Translations under genes and position numbers: made by a program | Origin: Pseudovibrio sp. JCM 19062 | Lineage (GTDB): Bacteria; Pseudomonadota; Alphaproteobacteria; Rhizobiales; Stappiaceae | Direction: 5' to 3' | Assembly (NCBI GenBank): GCA_001310715.1 | Contig: BAXV01000011.1 | Span: 15,533-79,532, forward strand | DNA length: 64,000 nucleotides | Part shown: piece after piece, positions 1 to 8,196 of the stretch | Position numbering within the stretch: position 1 is the stretch's first letter | How the letters are laid out: every line of letters begins with the position of its first letter | The notes under the pieces: generated by a model | What the model was told of the DNA's origin: nothing | Seen by the model: only the letters and a program-made list of their open reading frames with translations | The model's database searches: none

Positions 1-1
1 T

Positions 2-1192
2 GGTGGTGATGGTAACGATCTGCTTGTTAAGTTTAACGAAGATGGTTCTTCCAAGCTAAACATTGGCGCGGTTGATTACACTGATCTTGATTCTTCGAAT
101 TCTAGCATCAAGCTTGACCGCATTGGCGATACGGTTGGTGAAATTGACGAAGAAGACGGCAAAGGTGCGTTTAAGCTAGGCATTTCTGCTGACGATATTC
201 TCAGTGCAGCAGCGGGAACAGGGACAAATAAAACGACTGATGTGTTTCTGGACGGTACCGGTGCTGACTTAGGTATTGGTGCGGCGATTTCCGATGGCGC
301 TAATTTTGCCGTAGGTGATGCCATTACAGTTGATGGTAGCGAGTTGCTTACTATTGGCGAAGGAACCACTCTGGGAGATGTCCAAGAAGCTTTGCAGAAT
401 AAAATTCGCGAAACTGCTGGTAACCAAGATGCAACTGTAACCGTAACTGGTGGCGATCTCGAAATTGCTGGTGCTGCTGTTAACGTTGATGTTGGATATT
501 CCGATAACACCTCTAGTGGTGTGAGTGGTGCAAGTGTTTCTGTTATTGGTGATGGTGGTAACACCGACATTACAGCGACAAAACTCAAAGATATTACCGG
601 CTTTGGTGTAGGCGATACGATCACCATCACCGAAGAAGCTGGGAAGACGCATGAGTTCACAATTGGTGCGGACTCAACTGTTGCGAATCTTGTGAATGAT
701 CTTAATGCTGCTGGCTTCACTGATCTGGAGGCTGCCTTTGATAACACTACCCAAGAGTTGACCTTGGATAATAAATCCAAGGGAGATAACGCTAAAGAAT
801 ATAGTGTTGCATATACCGGTAGTGAGACTGGTGGTGATTTTGGGGATACTTCAAAGCAGAAGATTACTGCTGATGTAGACGCAATTGCTGGTCGCGGTTG
901 GGGCTCAGACGAGTTGATCGAAGCTTCTCTTGATCAGGTTCGTGCAGCTCAGGAAGATCTGCGTGCACAGGCTTCTACCTTCGGTACAAACCTGTCTATC
1001 GTGACCAACCGTCAGGACTTCACGGCTGATCTGATCAATACTTTGCAGGAAGGTGCTGGTAAACTGACGCTGGCTGATACCAACCTTGAAGGTGCTAATC
1101 TGGCGGCTCTGAACACTCAGAACCAGATTGCAACTTCCACACTTGGTTTGGCTACTCAGGCTAACGCGTCTGTTCTGCAGCTTATCCGATAA
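2..1192 (+). CDS. Flagellin, 3' part (5' end outside window)
   Basis: The frame is open from base 2 to a TAA at 1190-1192, giving about 396 residues without a start, so the N-terminal flagellin domain lies left of the window. The last ~95 residues carry the conserved C-terminal helical domain: RAAQEDLRAQASTFGTNLS, then NLEGANLAALNTQNQIA and an end in SVLQLIR. The region before it is Gly/Asp/Thr/Val-rich with few hydrophobic helices, which is what the surface-exposed variable D2/D3 part of a long flagellin looks like. The protein polymerises into the filament. A strong terminator follows directly. No frame break is visible. Being the filament subunit is firm; which paralogue this is cannot be told. 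Confidence 0.93.
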   Translation, partial: GGDGNDLLVKFNEDGSSKLNIGAVDYTDLDSSNSSIKLDRIGDTVGEIDEEDGKGAFKLGISADDILSAAAGTGTNKTTDVFLDGTGADLGIGAAISDGANFAVGDAITVDGSELLTIGEGTTLGDVQEALQNKIRETAGNQDATVTVTGGDLEIAGAAVNVDVGYSDNTSSGVSGASVSVIGDGGNTDITATKLKDITGFGVGDTITITEEAGKTHEFTIGADSTVANLVNDLNAAGFTDLEAAFDNTTQELTLDNKSKGDNAKEYSVAYTGSETGGDFGDTSKQKITADVDAIAGRGWGSDELIEASLDQVRAAQEDLRAQASTFGTNLSIVTNRQDFTADLINTLQEGAGKLTLADTNLEGANLAALNTQNQIATSTLGLATQANASVLQLIR

Positions 1193-1219
1193 GCTTAAGT
1201 TCAGATTTGAGATTTGGGG

Positions 1220-1250
1220 AACGCGCTCTTTTAGGGCGCGTTTTTCTTTT
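1220..1250 (+). terminator. Rho-independent terminator of the flagellin gene
   Basis: AACGCGC and GCGCGTT pair as a perfect 7-bp stem around a short loop, followed by TTTTCTTTT. It starts 28 bases after the flagellin stop. Confidence 0.85.
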
Positions 1251-1344
1251 GTGTGGTGCTTTGCGACCGTTTGCGTTGGTTTGTGCGTTGCTTTGCGTTT
1301 TTATGGTGGTATGGGCGTTGTTATGTGGTTGTCGTTGTGCGGGC

Positions 1345-1380
1345 AAAAAAAAGAGCCGTGCTGCGGGGGCGGCATGGCTC
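1345..1380 (-). terminator. Terminator for the minus-strand flaG-like group
   Basis: Read on the minus strand, a GC-rich stem (GAGCCATGC with GCACGGCTC, one G-T pair) is followed by eight T. It faces the gene ending at 1456. Between it and the flagellin terminator (1251-1344) I see nothing. Confidence 0.7.
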
Positions 1381-1455
1381 AAGGGGGATAACTCTGATTG
1401 GCTGGGAGGATAAAGCCTAAGTGGCGCTCTCCTGCTTTGCTTGTGCTGGCTCGGC

Positions 1456-1919
1456 CTACTTCGCCTCATAGATAGCTGGCTCTATATCCTTTGCCTCTCC
1501 ACCAAGACTGCGTTTTTCCTGCATCTGGAGCACTTCATCGACAAAGGCACGGATGCGGCGGGCTGTCTTGGACGGCAGCTCGTAAATGACATCGCCTTCC
1601 GGCTGTTGTGTCATTGAGTAGACGAGCTCTTCGGATTCCTCGTCGTAATTGTAACCGCGCTCAACACGGCTTTCCTCTTCCTTCGGCTTGCCCGGAATAA
1701 GGCCTAGTCTTGAATCGGAGACATAGGACTTTTCAGAGGCAGTCGGGTTGCCCGAAGACTCGGAGGAGGCGGTGACGGCCTGTGTCCGGAGAGCTCGGTT
1801 TTGACCTGTGCGCTCTCTGATTTTACCGGTGCCGCTTGCGTCATTAATGACTGGTGCAAGAGGGTCGGTCTTTGTGCGACTATTTCCATCGTGTCCCCCA
1901 CGTTTTCAATTGTGAACAA
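1456..1919 (-). CDS. Small flagellar-locus protein, FlaG-like
   Basis: Two overlapping frames join into one protein of about 154 residues. The N-terminal part (IVAQRPTLLHQSL, then Ser/Thr/Pro-rich) is in one frame; the C-terminal part (YNYDEESEELVYSMTQ, GDVIYELPSKTARRI, then FVDEVLQMQ) is in another, so one base change is needed near 1790. The C-terminal layout, an acidic 'Y.YDE..EELVY' strand followed by 'GDVIYELPS' and a short helix, resembles the FlaG family, whose members read 'F..DE.....V....D...GEVIRQIP'. FlaG proteins affect filament length in other bacteria. Position, between the flagellin gene and the flgN-like gene, supports a flagellar role. The start could be 1919 or the Met about ten residues later. 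The FlaG assignment is an inference. Confidence 0.5.
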
Positions 1920-2053
1920 CTTAAAAGGGAATCTTCTTAAATAAAATTAATATTAATGCTCGATATTTACTAAATATTTATAGAAATGCGACTGAAAACC
2001 GCCAAAAACCCCCTATATTTGAGGGGCGACTTGATGCGTTTCAGCGTATTTCG

Positions 2054-2581
2054 TTAATATGCACGGGTAAATGGGTGCAGATTATAGGGTTTGGTTAACG
2101 GCAATGCCTGGGCTGATCTTTGAGGGGAGCTCATCAGGCCGTTTGCGCCATAACCTTTTGTTTTTACCTGAGAACCAACAGCTTTGGCGACAGTTTCGAT
2201 AATGTTATCTGTGACTGTTCGGGCGGTTGAGACCACTTGCAGGTTGGTTTGCAGGATTGGCCGCAGGCTGTCGTGCCGCTCGCGCATACGTTGAATGGCT
2301 TGTGGCACCAGATTGCCAAGTGCGATCGTGTTTGCACTGGCAACGCGAATGCCGGAGAGGTACGTTTCAATCGCCGCATGTTTTTGTGGGGCGACGGTTG
2401 GCAGCTCTGAGATTTGCCCGTCGCGCAGGAGCGCAGTTTCCGCCTCAATTGCGCTGAGGAGATTGTCCATAGCCACTTCAAAATTCTCGCAGAAGACTTC
2501 GGCCTGTAGCCGTGTCTGAATTGGTTCTTCCTCAAACGATACGGTCGCTTGATCAGTTTCAGCGTCGTGCTGGTTGGTCAT
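2054..2581 (-). CDS. FlgN-like flagellar chaperone
   Basis: A 175-residue protein beginning MTNQHDAETDQ and ending in PFTRAY. The middle is a long amphipathic helical stretch with ENFEVAMDNLLSAIEAE near residue 28, then LRPILQTNL and DNIIETVAKAVG, matching the helical hairpin of FlgN-type export chaperones for the hook-associated proteins FlgK and FlgL. The ATG at 2581 was chosen because it overlaps the flgJ stop (ATGA), indicating translational coupling; the longer open frame upstream is only flgJ read in another frame. It is the third gene of flgI-flgJ-flgN-like. FlgN is poorly conserved, so the name rests on length, helical character and context. Confidence 0.62.
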   Translation of the reverse strand: MTNQHDAETDQATVSFEEEPIQTRLQAEVFCENFEVAMDNLLSAIEAETALLRDGQISELPTVAPQKHAAIETYLSGIRVASANTIALGNLVPQAIQRMRERHDSLRPILQTNLQVVSTARTVTDNIIETVAKAVGSQVKTKGYGANGLMSSPQRSAQALPLTKPYNLHPFTRAY

Positions 2582-2906
2582 ACTGCGTTCTCTTGAAGTT
2601 GGAGGAGTTGCGAGTGGACTGAAGATGCAATACCAATGCCGCCGGACTGAGACAGTGTGTTGGCGTACTCGTTGACCAGCATGGAGCGCCAGGCGTCGGA
2701 GCCTCGCTGTTTCCGTAGGTTCCGCCTTCATCCAAGCCGGTGAACATGTTTTGCAACATCTCGTTCAGGAAGACGGCTTCAAATTCCTTTGCCTTCTCCA
2801 TCAGCGGATCTTTGGCGGCTGCTGGATTGTTTGCCTGTGCTGCGCTTGAGACAAGGTCTGCGGAGCTTTGCAGGGCTGGCGACGGCAGTTGTGCTTGCTG
2901 GAGCAT
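2578..2906 (-). CDS. flgJ: Rod-assembly protein FlgJ, N-terminal domain only (frame break)
   Basis: After one base is restored near 2700 the product is about 109 residues. It shows the rod-binding FlgJ signature: KAKEFEAVFLNEMLQNMF followed by GGTYGNSEA, then DAWRSMLVNEYANTLS and SGGIGIA. Enterobacterial FlgJ adds a C-terminal muramidase; that domain is absent, as is usual in alphaproteobacteria where a separate enzyme opens the peptidoglycan for the rod. The ATG at 2906 overlaps the flgI stop (TAATG) and the end overlaps the next start, so the three genes are tightly coupled. The break is a single missing base at GCT-CCGACG, where GCT-TCC-GAC-GCC is expected. Confidence 0.85.
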
Positions 2907-4019
2907 TAGAGGACCTCGATTTCTGCCTGAAGGGCGCCAGCGGCTTTGATGGCCTGTAGAATGGAGATCAGATCTCTTGGCCCAATGCCAAGTGCGTTCA
3001 ATCCATCCACGAGCTGCTGAAGCGTGATTGTTTCGTTGACCAGCGCCAGTTGCCGGTTGTCCTCTGTGACTTGCACATTGGAGCGGGGCACAGTTGCTGT
3101 CTCGCCTTGTGTGAATGGCAGCGGCTGAACCACTTCTGGTGACTCTGAGATAGTCACTGTGAGATTGCCTTGTGCGACTGCGACGGTGGAGACCTTCACC
3201 TGCTGCCCCATAACGATGATGCCGGAGCTTTCGTCGATGACAATTTTTGCGGGCAGGTCCGGTTCGACGATCAGCTGCTCGATGTCGGTGATGAGATCAA
3301 CGATGTTGCCGTCAAACTGCTTTGGAAGTGTGAGGCGACGGTGGCCGGATCGAGCGGCTCTGCAGTTGGCAGTCCGATCAGCTCGTTGACCGCGATTGCG
3401 ATGCGGCGAGAGGTGGTCAGGTCCGGGTTGCGCAGGGCGATGCGAATGGTGCTGAGGGATGAGAGCTTGAACTCTACCTCGCGCTCCACCAAGCCTCCGT
3501 TTGGAATGCGGCCTGCTGTGGGTACGCCGCGTACAACAGAGGCTGCGTCTCCTTGTGCTGCAAAGCCAGCGATTGCCACAGGGCCTTGAGCGATGGCGTA
3601 GGCTTCTCCGTCTGCACCATGAGGGGTGTCACAAGCAAAGTGCCGCCTTGCAGGTTCTTGGCATCACCCAATGCGCTGACGGTGACGTCGATGCGGGTTC
3701 TGCGTGGAGAAAGCTGGCAGGTTGGCTGTTACCATCACAGCGGCGGTGTTCTTTGTGTTCAGCTCGGCTTCGTTGGTGTTGACGCCGAGGCGCTCCAGCA
3801 TTGCCTGCAAAGATTGCCGGGTGAATGGTGAGGCGTTGAGGGAGTCGCCTGTGCCTGAAGTCCGACGACAAGGCCGTAACCGATGAGCTGGTTGTCTCGG
3901 ATGCCTTCAAAATCAGCGATATCCTTGATCCGTGAGGCTGCATTTCCCTGAAGGGTTGCGCCCAAAAGAACAATCAATGCCGCTGCGGCGATTCTGGTCA
4001 AGCTTGCGAGAGAGCGCAT
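2906..4019 (-). CDS. flgI: Flagellar P-ring protein FlgI (several frame breaks)
   Basis: About 371 codons, the normal FlgI length, but the frame changes at least four times. The parts read in order as a full FlgI: a signal peptide ([20 protein letters not shown]), [86 protein letters not shown] and a C-terminal end [16 protein letters not shown]. FlgI is exported to the periplasm and forms the P-ring around the rod in peptidoglycan. It opens the flgI-flgJ-flgN-like group and has a sigma-54-type promoter 38 bases upstream. All domain blocks being present and in order argues for sequence errors, not gene decay. Confidence 0.9.
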
Positions 4020-4056
4020 TGGTACCCGGTTCTACAATTCACACTTACATTAGTTA

Positions 4057-4072
4057 TGCGATTTTTGTGCCA
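4057..4072 (-). promoter_or_regulatory. Sigma-54-type promoter of flgI
   Basis: On the minus strand: TGGCAC, five bases, TCGCA. The consensus is TGGCAC-N5-TTGCA, so only one base differs and the invariant GG/GC pair is correctly spaced. It lies 38 to 53 bases before the flgI ATG and is oriented towards it. Confidence 0.72.
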
Positions 4073-4270
4073 GTTGCGGTGTTGGGCCTGTCATTTTTTT
4101 AACCGTATGAATTTACTTGATATTTTCAGTAGGGGGTGGATAAAGGTTAAAGCACTGCAAATTTTAATGCGGCAATTGTTGCCTGCTTGGTAAAGTTTGG
4201 TGTTATCAGCTCGGCAAATGCGTTCGGGTTTCTCCTTTTTGTCCAATTACACAGCTCTGAGGGTCAGGTT

Positions 4271-4707
4271 TTGCTTGTACGCACCACTCCGGTTTCTGGT
4301 TTGAACTCCACGGGTAAAGTGGAAAAGAAGCGCCGCAAAGGTTCTGAAGGTGAGCAGGCAGGTGCATTTGCTGTCGAGGAAGAAACCGGCAGCGTTGCCC
4401 AGTCGCAAACGAGTGTCCCGGCACCTGCGCTGCAAGGTGTGGATTCGTTGCTGGCCCTTCAGCAAATGGACGTTCAGGTCGATGACAGACGGCGCGCCGT
4501 GCAGCATGGAAATAAACTTCTGGACCAGCTGGATGCGCTGCGGATGGACCTGTTGCAGGGAAGGTGCAACAGGAGCGTTTGGAGCGGTTGGTGGGTAACC
4601 TGTCCATGAGGGTGAAAAGCGGTAATCCCGGCCTCGACAAGGTGGTCGAAGATATTGAATTACGTGCCAGAATCGAGCTCGCGAAGTTGGGTCATTACGT
4701 AGAATAA
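4271..4707 (+). CDS. fliX: Flagellar assembly regulator FliX (frame break)
   Basis: Joining two frames near 4562 gives about 145 residues with the FliX pattern: a variable N-terminus, VDSLLALQQMDVQVDDRRRA near residue 60, HGNKLLDQLDALRMDLLQG, and a C-terminal VVEDIELRARIELAKLG. In Caulobacter, FliX couples completion of the early basal body to activation of sigma-54 promoters by FlbD. The gene diverges from flgI, the same arrangement as in Caulobacter, and the sigma-54-type site in front of flgI sits in their shared intergenic region. The start is uncertain: TTG at 4271 follows a weak GAGG; an ATG is not available in the expected place. The missing base is after GATGGACCTGTTGCAGGG. Confidence 0.8.
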
Positions 4708-4885
4708 CGTATCGCTATGGAAAAATGCCTGTAAAACTAGGGTGGTTGTGGACGTTTCCAACCGCTTAAATGACTGAATATTATGCAAATTTGCATTCTT
4801 AGACAATTTCATCTTTTTAGTAGATTGTTGTTTCAGGATCCTCTCGCTATATTCCAGCCGCCCTTATAATTAGGCGGAGTTTCAG

Positions 4886-5302
4886 ATGGCAGTTGATGTC
4901 GCAATTGATTATCGTCCATCACAGGATGAACCATTCATGAACGACCAACAGCGCGAGTACTTTCGTAGGAAGTTGCTCACGTGGAAGGAAGATATTCTGA
5001 AAGAGAGCAAGGATACCCTTGCTGCGCTTCAAGAAGAAAGCACAAATCATCCAGATTTGGCTGACCGTGCTTCTTCTGAAACCGATCGGTCGATTGAATT
5101 ACGTGCGCGTGACCGGCAGAGAAAGTTGATTTCCAAAATTGACGCCGCTCTCGCTCGCATTGAAGACGGATCCTATGGCTACTGTGAAGAGACTGGTGAA
5201 CCAATCTCTGTACGTCGTCTGGATGCGCGACCCATCGCAACGCTTTCAATCGAGGCTCAAGAGGCACATGAGCGTCGTGAGAAAATCTATCGGGATGACT
5301 GA
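4886..5302 (+). CDS. dksA: DksA/TraR family transcription factor
   Basis: An intact 138-residue protein. It binds in the RNA polymerase secondary channel and, with ppGpp, mediates the stringent response. The N-terminal half is a coiled-coil hairpin (YFRRKLLTWKEDILKESKDT; DRASSETDRSIELRARDRQR) with the acidic tip residues present; the C-terminal half is the zinc-finger region, DGSYGYCEETGEPISVRRLD followed by ARPIATLSIEAQE. Of the four zinc cysteines of E. coli DksA only the first is kept; the others are Thr, Ser and Ala. An AGGCGGAG ribosome site precedes the ATG at 4886; a second Met (MNDQQREYF) 17 residues in is an alternative start. Its position between fliX and flgH recalls Caulobacter. 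A clear terminator follows. Confidence 0.93.
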   Translation: MAVDVAIDYRPSQDEPFMNDQQREYFRRKLLTWKEDILKESKDTLAALQEESTNHPDLADRASSETDRSIELRARDRQRKLISKIDAALARIEDGSYGYCEETGEPISVRRLDARPIATLSIEAQEAHERREKIYRDD

Positions 5303-5379
5303 TCCTCAGGGAGACAGGATATCACCTTTCAAGCTGTGGTCCTAAATTTTAGGCACTCATACTTGAAGTATACCTTTAC

Positions 5380-5421
5380 AGGGGAAGCGTAGCTGAGCTG
5401 TGCTTCCCCTGTTTTGTTTTT
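5380..5421 (+). terminator. Rho-independent terminator of dksA
   Basis: AGGGGAAGC pairs perfectly with GCTTCCCCT, followed by GTTTTGTTTTT. It lies 78 bases after the dksA stop. Confidence 0.88.
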
Positions 5422-5462
5422 GCTGGTGTTGCGGGCCTTGCCGTGCTTCAGAGTATGAAAGA

Positions 5463-5500
5463 AAACGAGCCCGGCATGCTGGGGAGCATGTTGCCGGGCC
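5463..5500 (-). terminator. Terminator of the flgF-flgG-flgA-flgH operon
   Basis: A long stem with core GCCCGGCA/TGCCGGGC and inner GCATGCT/AGCATG around a four-base loop. On the minus strand it is followed by TCGTTTTCTTTC. It lies beyond the inverted-repeat element that follows flgH. Confidence 0.6.
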
Positions 5501-5559
5501 CGCTTTATGTGCCGCTCAAGCTGGGGAGCTTATTGAGCGGCATCGGGTTCTTGATTTTC

Positions 5560-5668
5560 TTTAGAGCGTGCTGCGTTCACGTGCATTCACGCGGCAAGCT
5601 CCAACTCTTTATTTTCATGCGTATTCCTGTCCGAAAACCGGAAACACTTTTCGCGAATACGCTCTAAA
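5560..5668. repeat. MITE-like palindromic element with 10-bp terminal inverted repeats
   Basis: TTTAGAGCGT at 5560-5569 and ACGCTCTAAA at 5659-5668 are perfect inverted repeats bounding 109 bp. The right half holds a second imperfect palindrome, GCGTATTC at 5619-5626 with GAATACGC at 5655-5662, enclosing CCGAAAACCGGAAACACTTT. That inner sequence resembles short palindromic elements dispersed between genes in Hyphomicrobiales genomes. No protein is encoded. The right terminal repeat contains the flgH stop codon. Copy number cannot be judged here; only one copy is in the window. Confidence 0.6.
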
Positions 5669-6423
5669 ACGGAAGAACGATGTCCAGCACCTGACTGCCG
5701 TAGCGCGGCTGCTGGGCGACGGAGATCTGGCCGCGGCACCATAGCCAATGCGTGCCTCTGCAATCTTGGTGCTCTCGACCGTGTTGTCAGCAGCAATGTC
5801 CTGCGGGCGAACTACACCGGCCACGATTAACTCGCGCACTTCATGGTTGACGCGCACCTCCTGACGGCCCTCGATGACGAGGTTGGAGTTGGGCAGGACC
5901 TGTGTCACGACAGCGGCCACGGTGTCTTCAGACTTTCTTCGCGGTCAATGGAGCCGCTGCCTTGAAAGTTGTCGGAGCTGTTGATGGATGCGAGGGCATC
6001 TGCTGAGGTTCCTGAGGGAAGCGCGATCTTGTCGATTGCTGTTCCCAGCGCTCCACCAGCGCCAGCATTCTTTGTGTCGCTGCGTGAGCTCCTTGATGTG
6101 TTTTCAAAGGCTGCCTTGTCGGAGATGGTCACGTTGACGGTGACGATGTCGCCGACACGCTTTGCGCGCTGATCCTGAAAGAAGGCTCGGTTGCCAGTGC
6201 TCCAGAGCGAGTTTGCGTTGTAACGCTGTGTTTCCTTCACGGGCATTGGCATCTGGACCGGGCGGTATCCCGGTTGAGTACGTGGGTCCTGAATGGCGGT
6301 GAGGGCCGGCTCCTGACCAATCTTGGAGAGCTTGTCTGCGGTTCCGCAGCCTGTAAGGGCAAGCAGGGCGATGGAAAGTGCTGCGTACTGCTTGAGCTTT
6401 GCTTTTGAGGATGTCTTAGGCAT
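5664..6423 (-). CDS. flgH: Flagellar L-ring protein FlgH, lipoprotein (frame breaks)
   Basis: About 253 codons after restoring bases near 5735 and 5925. The N-terminus is a lipoprotein signal with lipobox LTGCG around residue 25 ([14 protein letters not shown]). FlgH blocks follow: [79 protein letters not shown] and a C-terminus ARIGYGG then ending VLDIVLPF. The protein forms the outer-membrane L-ring. The ATG at 6423 overlaps the flgA stop (TGATG), so it is coupled to flgA; the TTG three bases earlier is less likely. Its TAG stop lies inside the terminal repeat of the 5560-5668 element. Confidence 0.9.
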
Positions 6424-7390
6424 CAACGGGTCTCCAGTACGGCTGCAACTTGCGTGCTGGTGGTGCTTACGACAGCAATGTTTGTGCCGACCACTTCTGC
6501 AAGGATTGTCTTATTGGAGATTGGGTTCACGATCTCGATCAGGTCGTTTCTGCCGCCTGCGGATTTGGCTTTGCCCTGTGTGGTGATGTTCATGCCGGGG
6601 ATTTTGTAGAGCACAGTCACCTTGGCACCGCGTTTGATGAGAACGGGAGTGCTCACGTCTCTTGGGGTGAGTGTGGAGCCAGAGCGCATGTTGCGGCGGA
6701 CTTCCATGCCGACCAGATCAGCTGCTGCAAGAAACTCGCGTCCGGCCAAGCGGGAGGCGGGTTTGCGCTCTTCGCGAATGTCGTTTGCGGTGATAACCGT
6801 GCCGCGCTCCAGATTGCGTGCCAGTGTGGTGATGGAGACCATCTGGGAGGCGTTGCCAATGACAGAGATCGGTCTGCTTTGACCTTCCTGTACCACGTTG
6901 AGAATTGCTTTGAAGCGTGCGGTGCGAGGCGACCAGTTGATGTGCCCGATGGTCAGCGGGGAGACGGAGTTGGCGTCTGCCTGCAGGTTGACCGGAAGCA
7001 GGGAGTTATAGGTGATCTCGATTTCGTCCGGCTGTACGCTGGCGCGCTCGGCAAAGGCATTGCGCAGGATGTCGGAGATGAGTGTTTCATCAACCGGAAT
7101 GGACAGGCGGTGTACGCTTACGTTGGTCAGGCCGTTGGTGTCGGCGCGAATGAAGCCTGCGGCCTGTGCCTGCTGTGCGATGATCAGGCAGAGACGTTGC
7201 CGGTCGTTCCAAGGTCCGGGCTGCGAAAAATCGGAGTTTGAGCCAGATCTCCGGCCTCGGTGTAAAAGTCTCCGATTGTCACGACTGGACCGGTGACGTT
7301 GACGACCGGACGCAAGGTTGGTGCTGCGAACGCGCTACCTGCTGCCAGTGCCAGTAATCCTGCAAAGAGTGTACTTACCAACTGTCTCAT
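6423..7390 (-). CDS. flgA: P-ring assembly chaperone FlgA (frame break)
   Basis: About 322 codons. The N-terminus is a signal peptide, STLFAGLLALAAGSAFAAP, followed by VVNVTGPVVTIGDFYTEAGD. A frame change occurs near 7190. The C-terminal half is the SAF domain and is uninterrupted from 6896: TLARNLERGTVITANDIREE, RRNMRSGSTLTPRDVSTP, KRGAKVTVLYKIPGMNITTQ and KTILAEVVG. FlgA acts in the periplasm to help FlgI polymerise into the P-ring. The gene follows flgG by 12 bases and overlaps flgH. It is longer than enterobacterial FlgA (about 220 residues) because of an additional N-terminal region, which is usual for alphaproteobacteria. Confidence 0.88.
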
Positions 7391-7402
7391 CAGGTCAGCT
7401 CC

Positions 7403-8185
7403 TTAGCGAAGATTAGTCGTCGTGGAGTACATCTCGTCTGCGGCCTTGATGATCTTGGAGTTCATCTCATAGGCGCGCTGTGCGGCGATCAGGCTGGAGA
7501 GTTCTGTGACGGCATCCACGTTGGAAGATTCAAGGTGACGCTGAAGGATGTTGCCGAAGCCTGCATTACCCGGAGTGTCGATCTGTGGTGGGCCACTTGC
7601 TGCGGTTTCAAGGAAGAGGTTGTCACCAATGGCTTCCAGACCAGCCTGGTTGATGAAACGTGCAACTTCGATCTGACCAAGGTTGAGCAACTGCTCATTA
7701 TCATCCATGGCCTGAACAAGGCCCTGTACGTTGATTGTCAGATCGCGTGCGTTGTCTGGAATGGTGATGCCGGGTTCGACCGTGTAGCCATCCTTGGTGA
7801 CAAGCTGACCGGTCGGGGAGCGGGCAAAGGAGCCGTCGCGGGTGTAGCCGGTTGTGCCGTCCGGGCGCTGGATCTGGAAGAAACCTTCGCCGCGGATTGT
7901 GATGTCGTATTCGTTGCCGGTTTGGGTAACTGAGCCTGCGGACATAATGCGTGTGGTTGCGGCTGTGCGCACACCGGAGCCGATCTGCACGCCGTTTGGA
8001 ACGATTGTTCCTGCGTCAGAGGTTTCGGTGCCCATGCGGCGCTGGTTTTCGTAGAGCAGGTCCTGAAAGTCTGCGCGCTGGCGTTTGTAGCCAGTGGTGC
8101 GCATGTTGGCCACGTTGTTCGAAATGACTTCGACGTTCAGTTCCTGGGCTTTCATGCCGGTTGCGGCGATGTGTAGGGCTTTCAT
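7403..8185 (-). CDS. flgG: Flagellar distal rod protein FlgG
   Basis: An uninterrupted 260-residue protein, the normal FlgG length. N-terminal rod signature: MKALHIAATGMKAQELNVEV, ISNNVANMRTTGYKRQRADF. Central GFFQIQRPDGTTGYTRDGSF, and C-terminal ESSNVDAVTELSSLIAAQRA with YEMNSKIIKAADEM. These N- and C-terminal heptad helices pack together in the rod. FlgG forms the distal rod that crosses the P and L rings, which are encoded just downstream (flgA and flgH here, flgI at 2906-4019). It is second in flgF-flgG-flgA-flgH, 11 bases after flgF. Confidence 0.97.
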   Translation of the reverse strand: MKALHIAATGMKAQELNVEVISNNVANMRTTGYKRQRADFQDLLYENQRRMGTETSDAGTIVPNGVQIGSGVRTAATTRIMSAGSVTQTGNEYDITIRGEGFFQIQRPDGTTGYTRDGSFARSPTGQLVTKDGYTVEPGITIPDNARDLTINVQGLVQAMDDNEQLLNLGQIEVARFINQAGLEAIGDNLFLETAASGPPQIDTPGNAGFGNILQRHLESSNVDAVTELSSLIAAQRAYEMNSKIIKAADEMYSTTTNLR

Positions 8186-8196
8186 TAGGCAGATCC

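Noticed and set aside
6450..7241. A 263-residue plus-strand frame opposite flgA
   Set aside because: Antisense of the flgA SAF domain; no start signal and biased composition.
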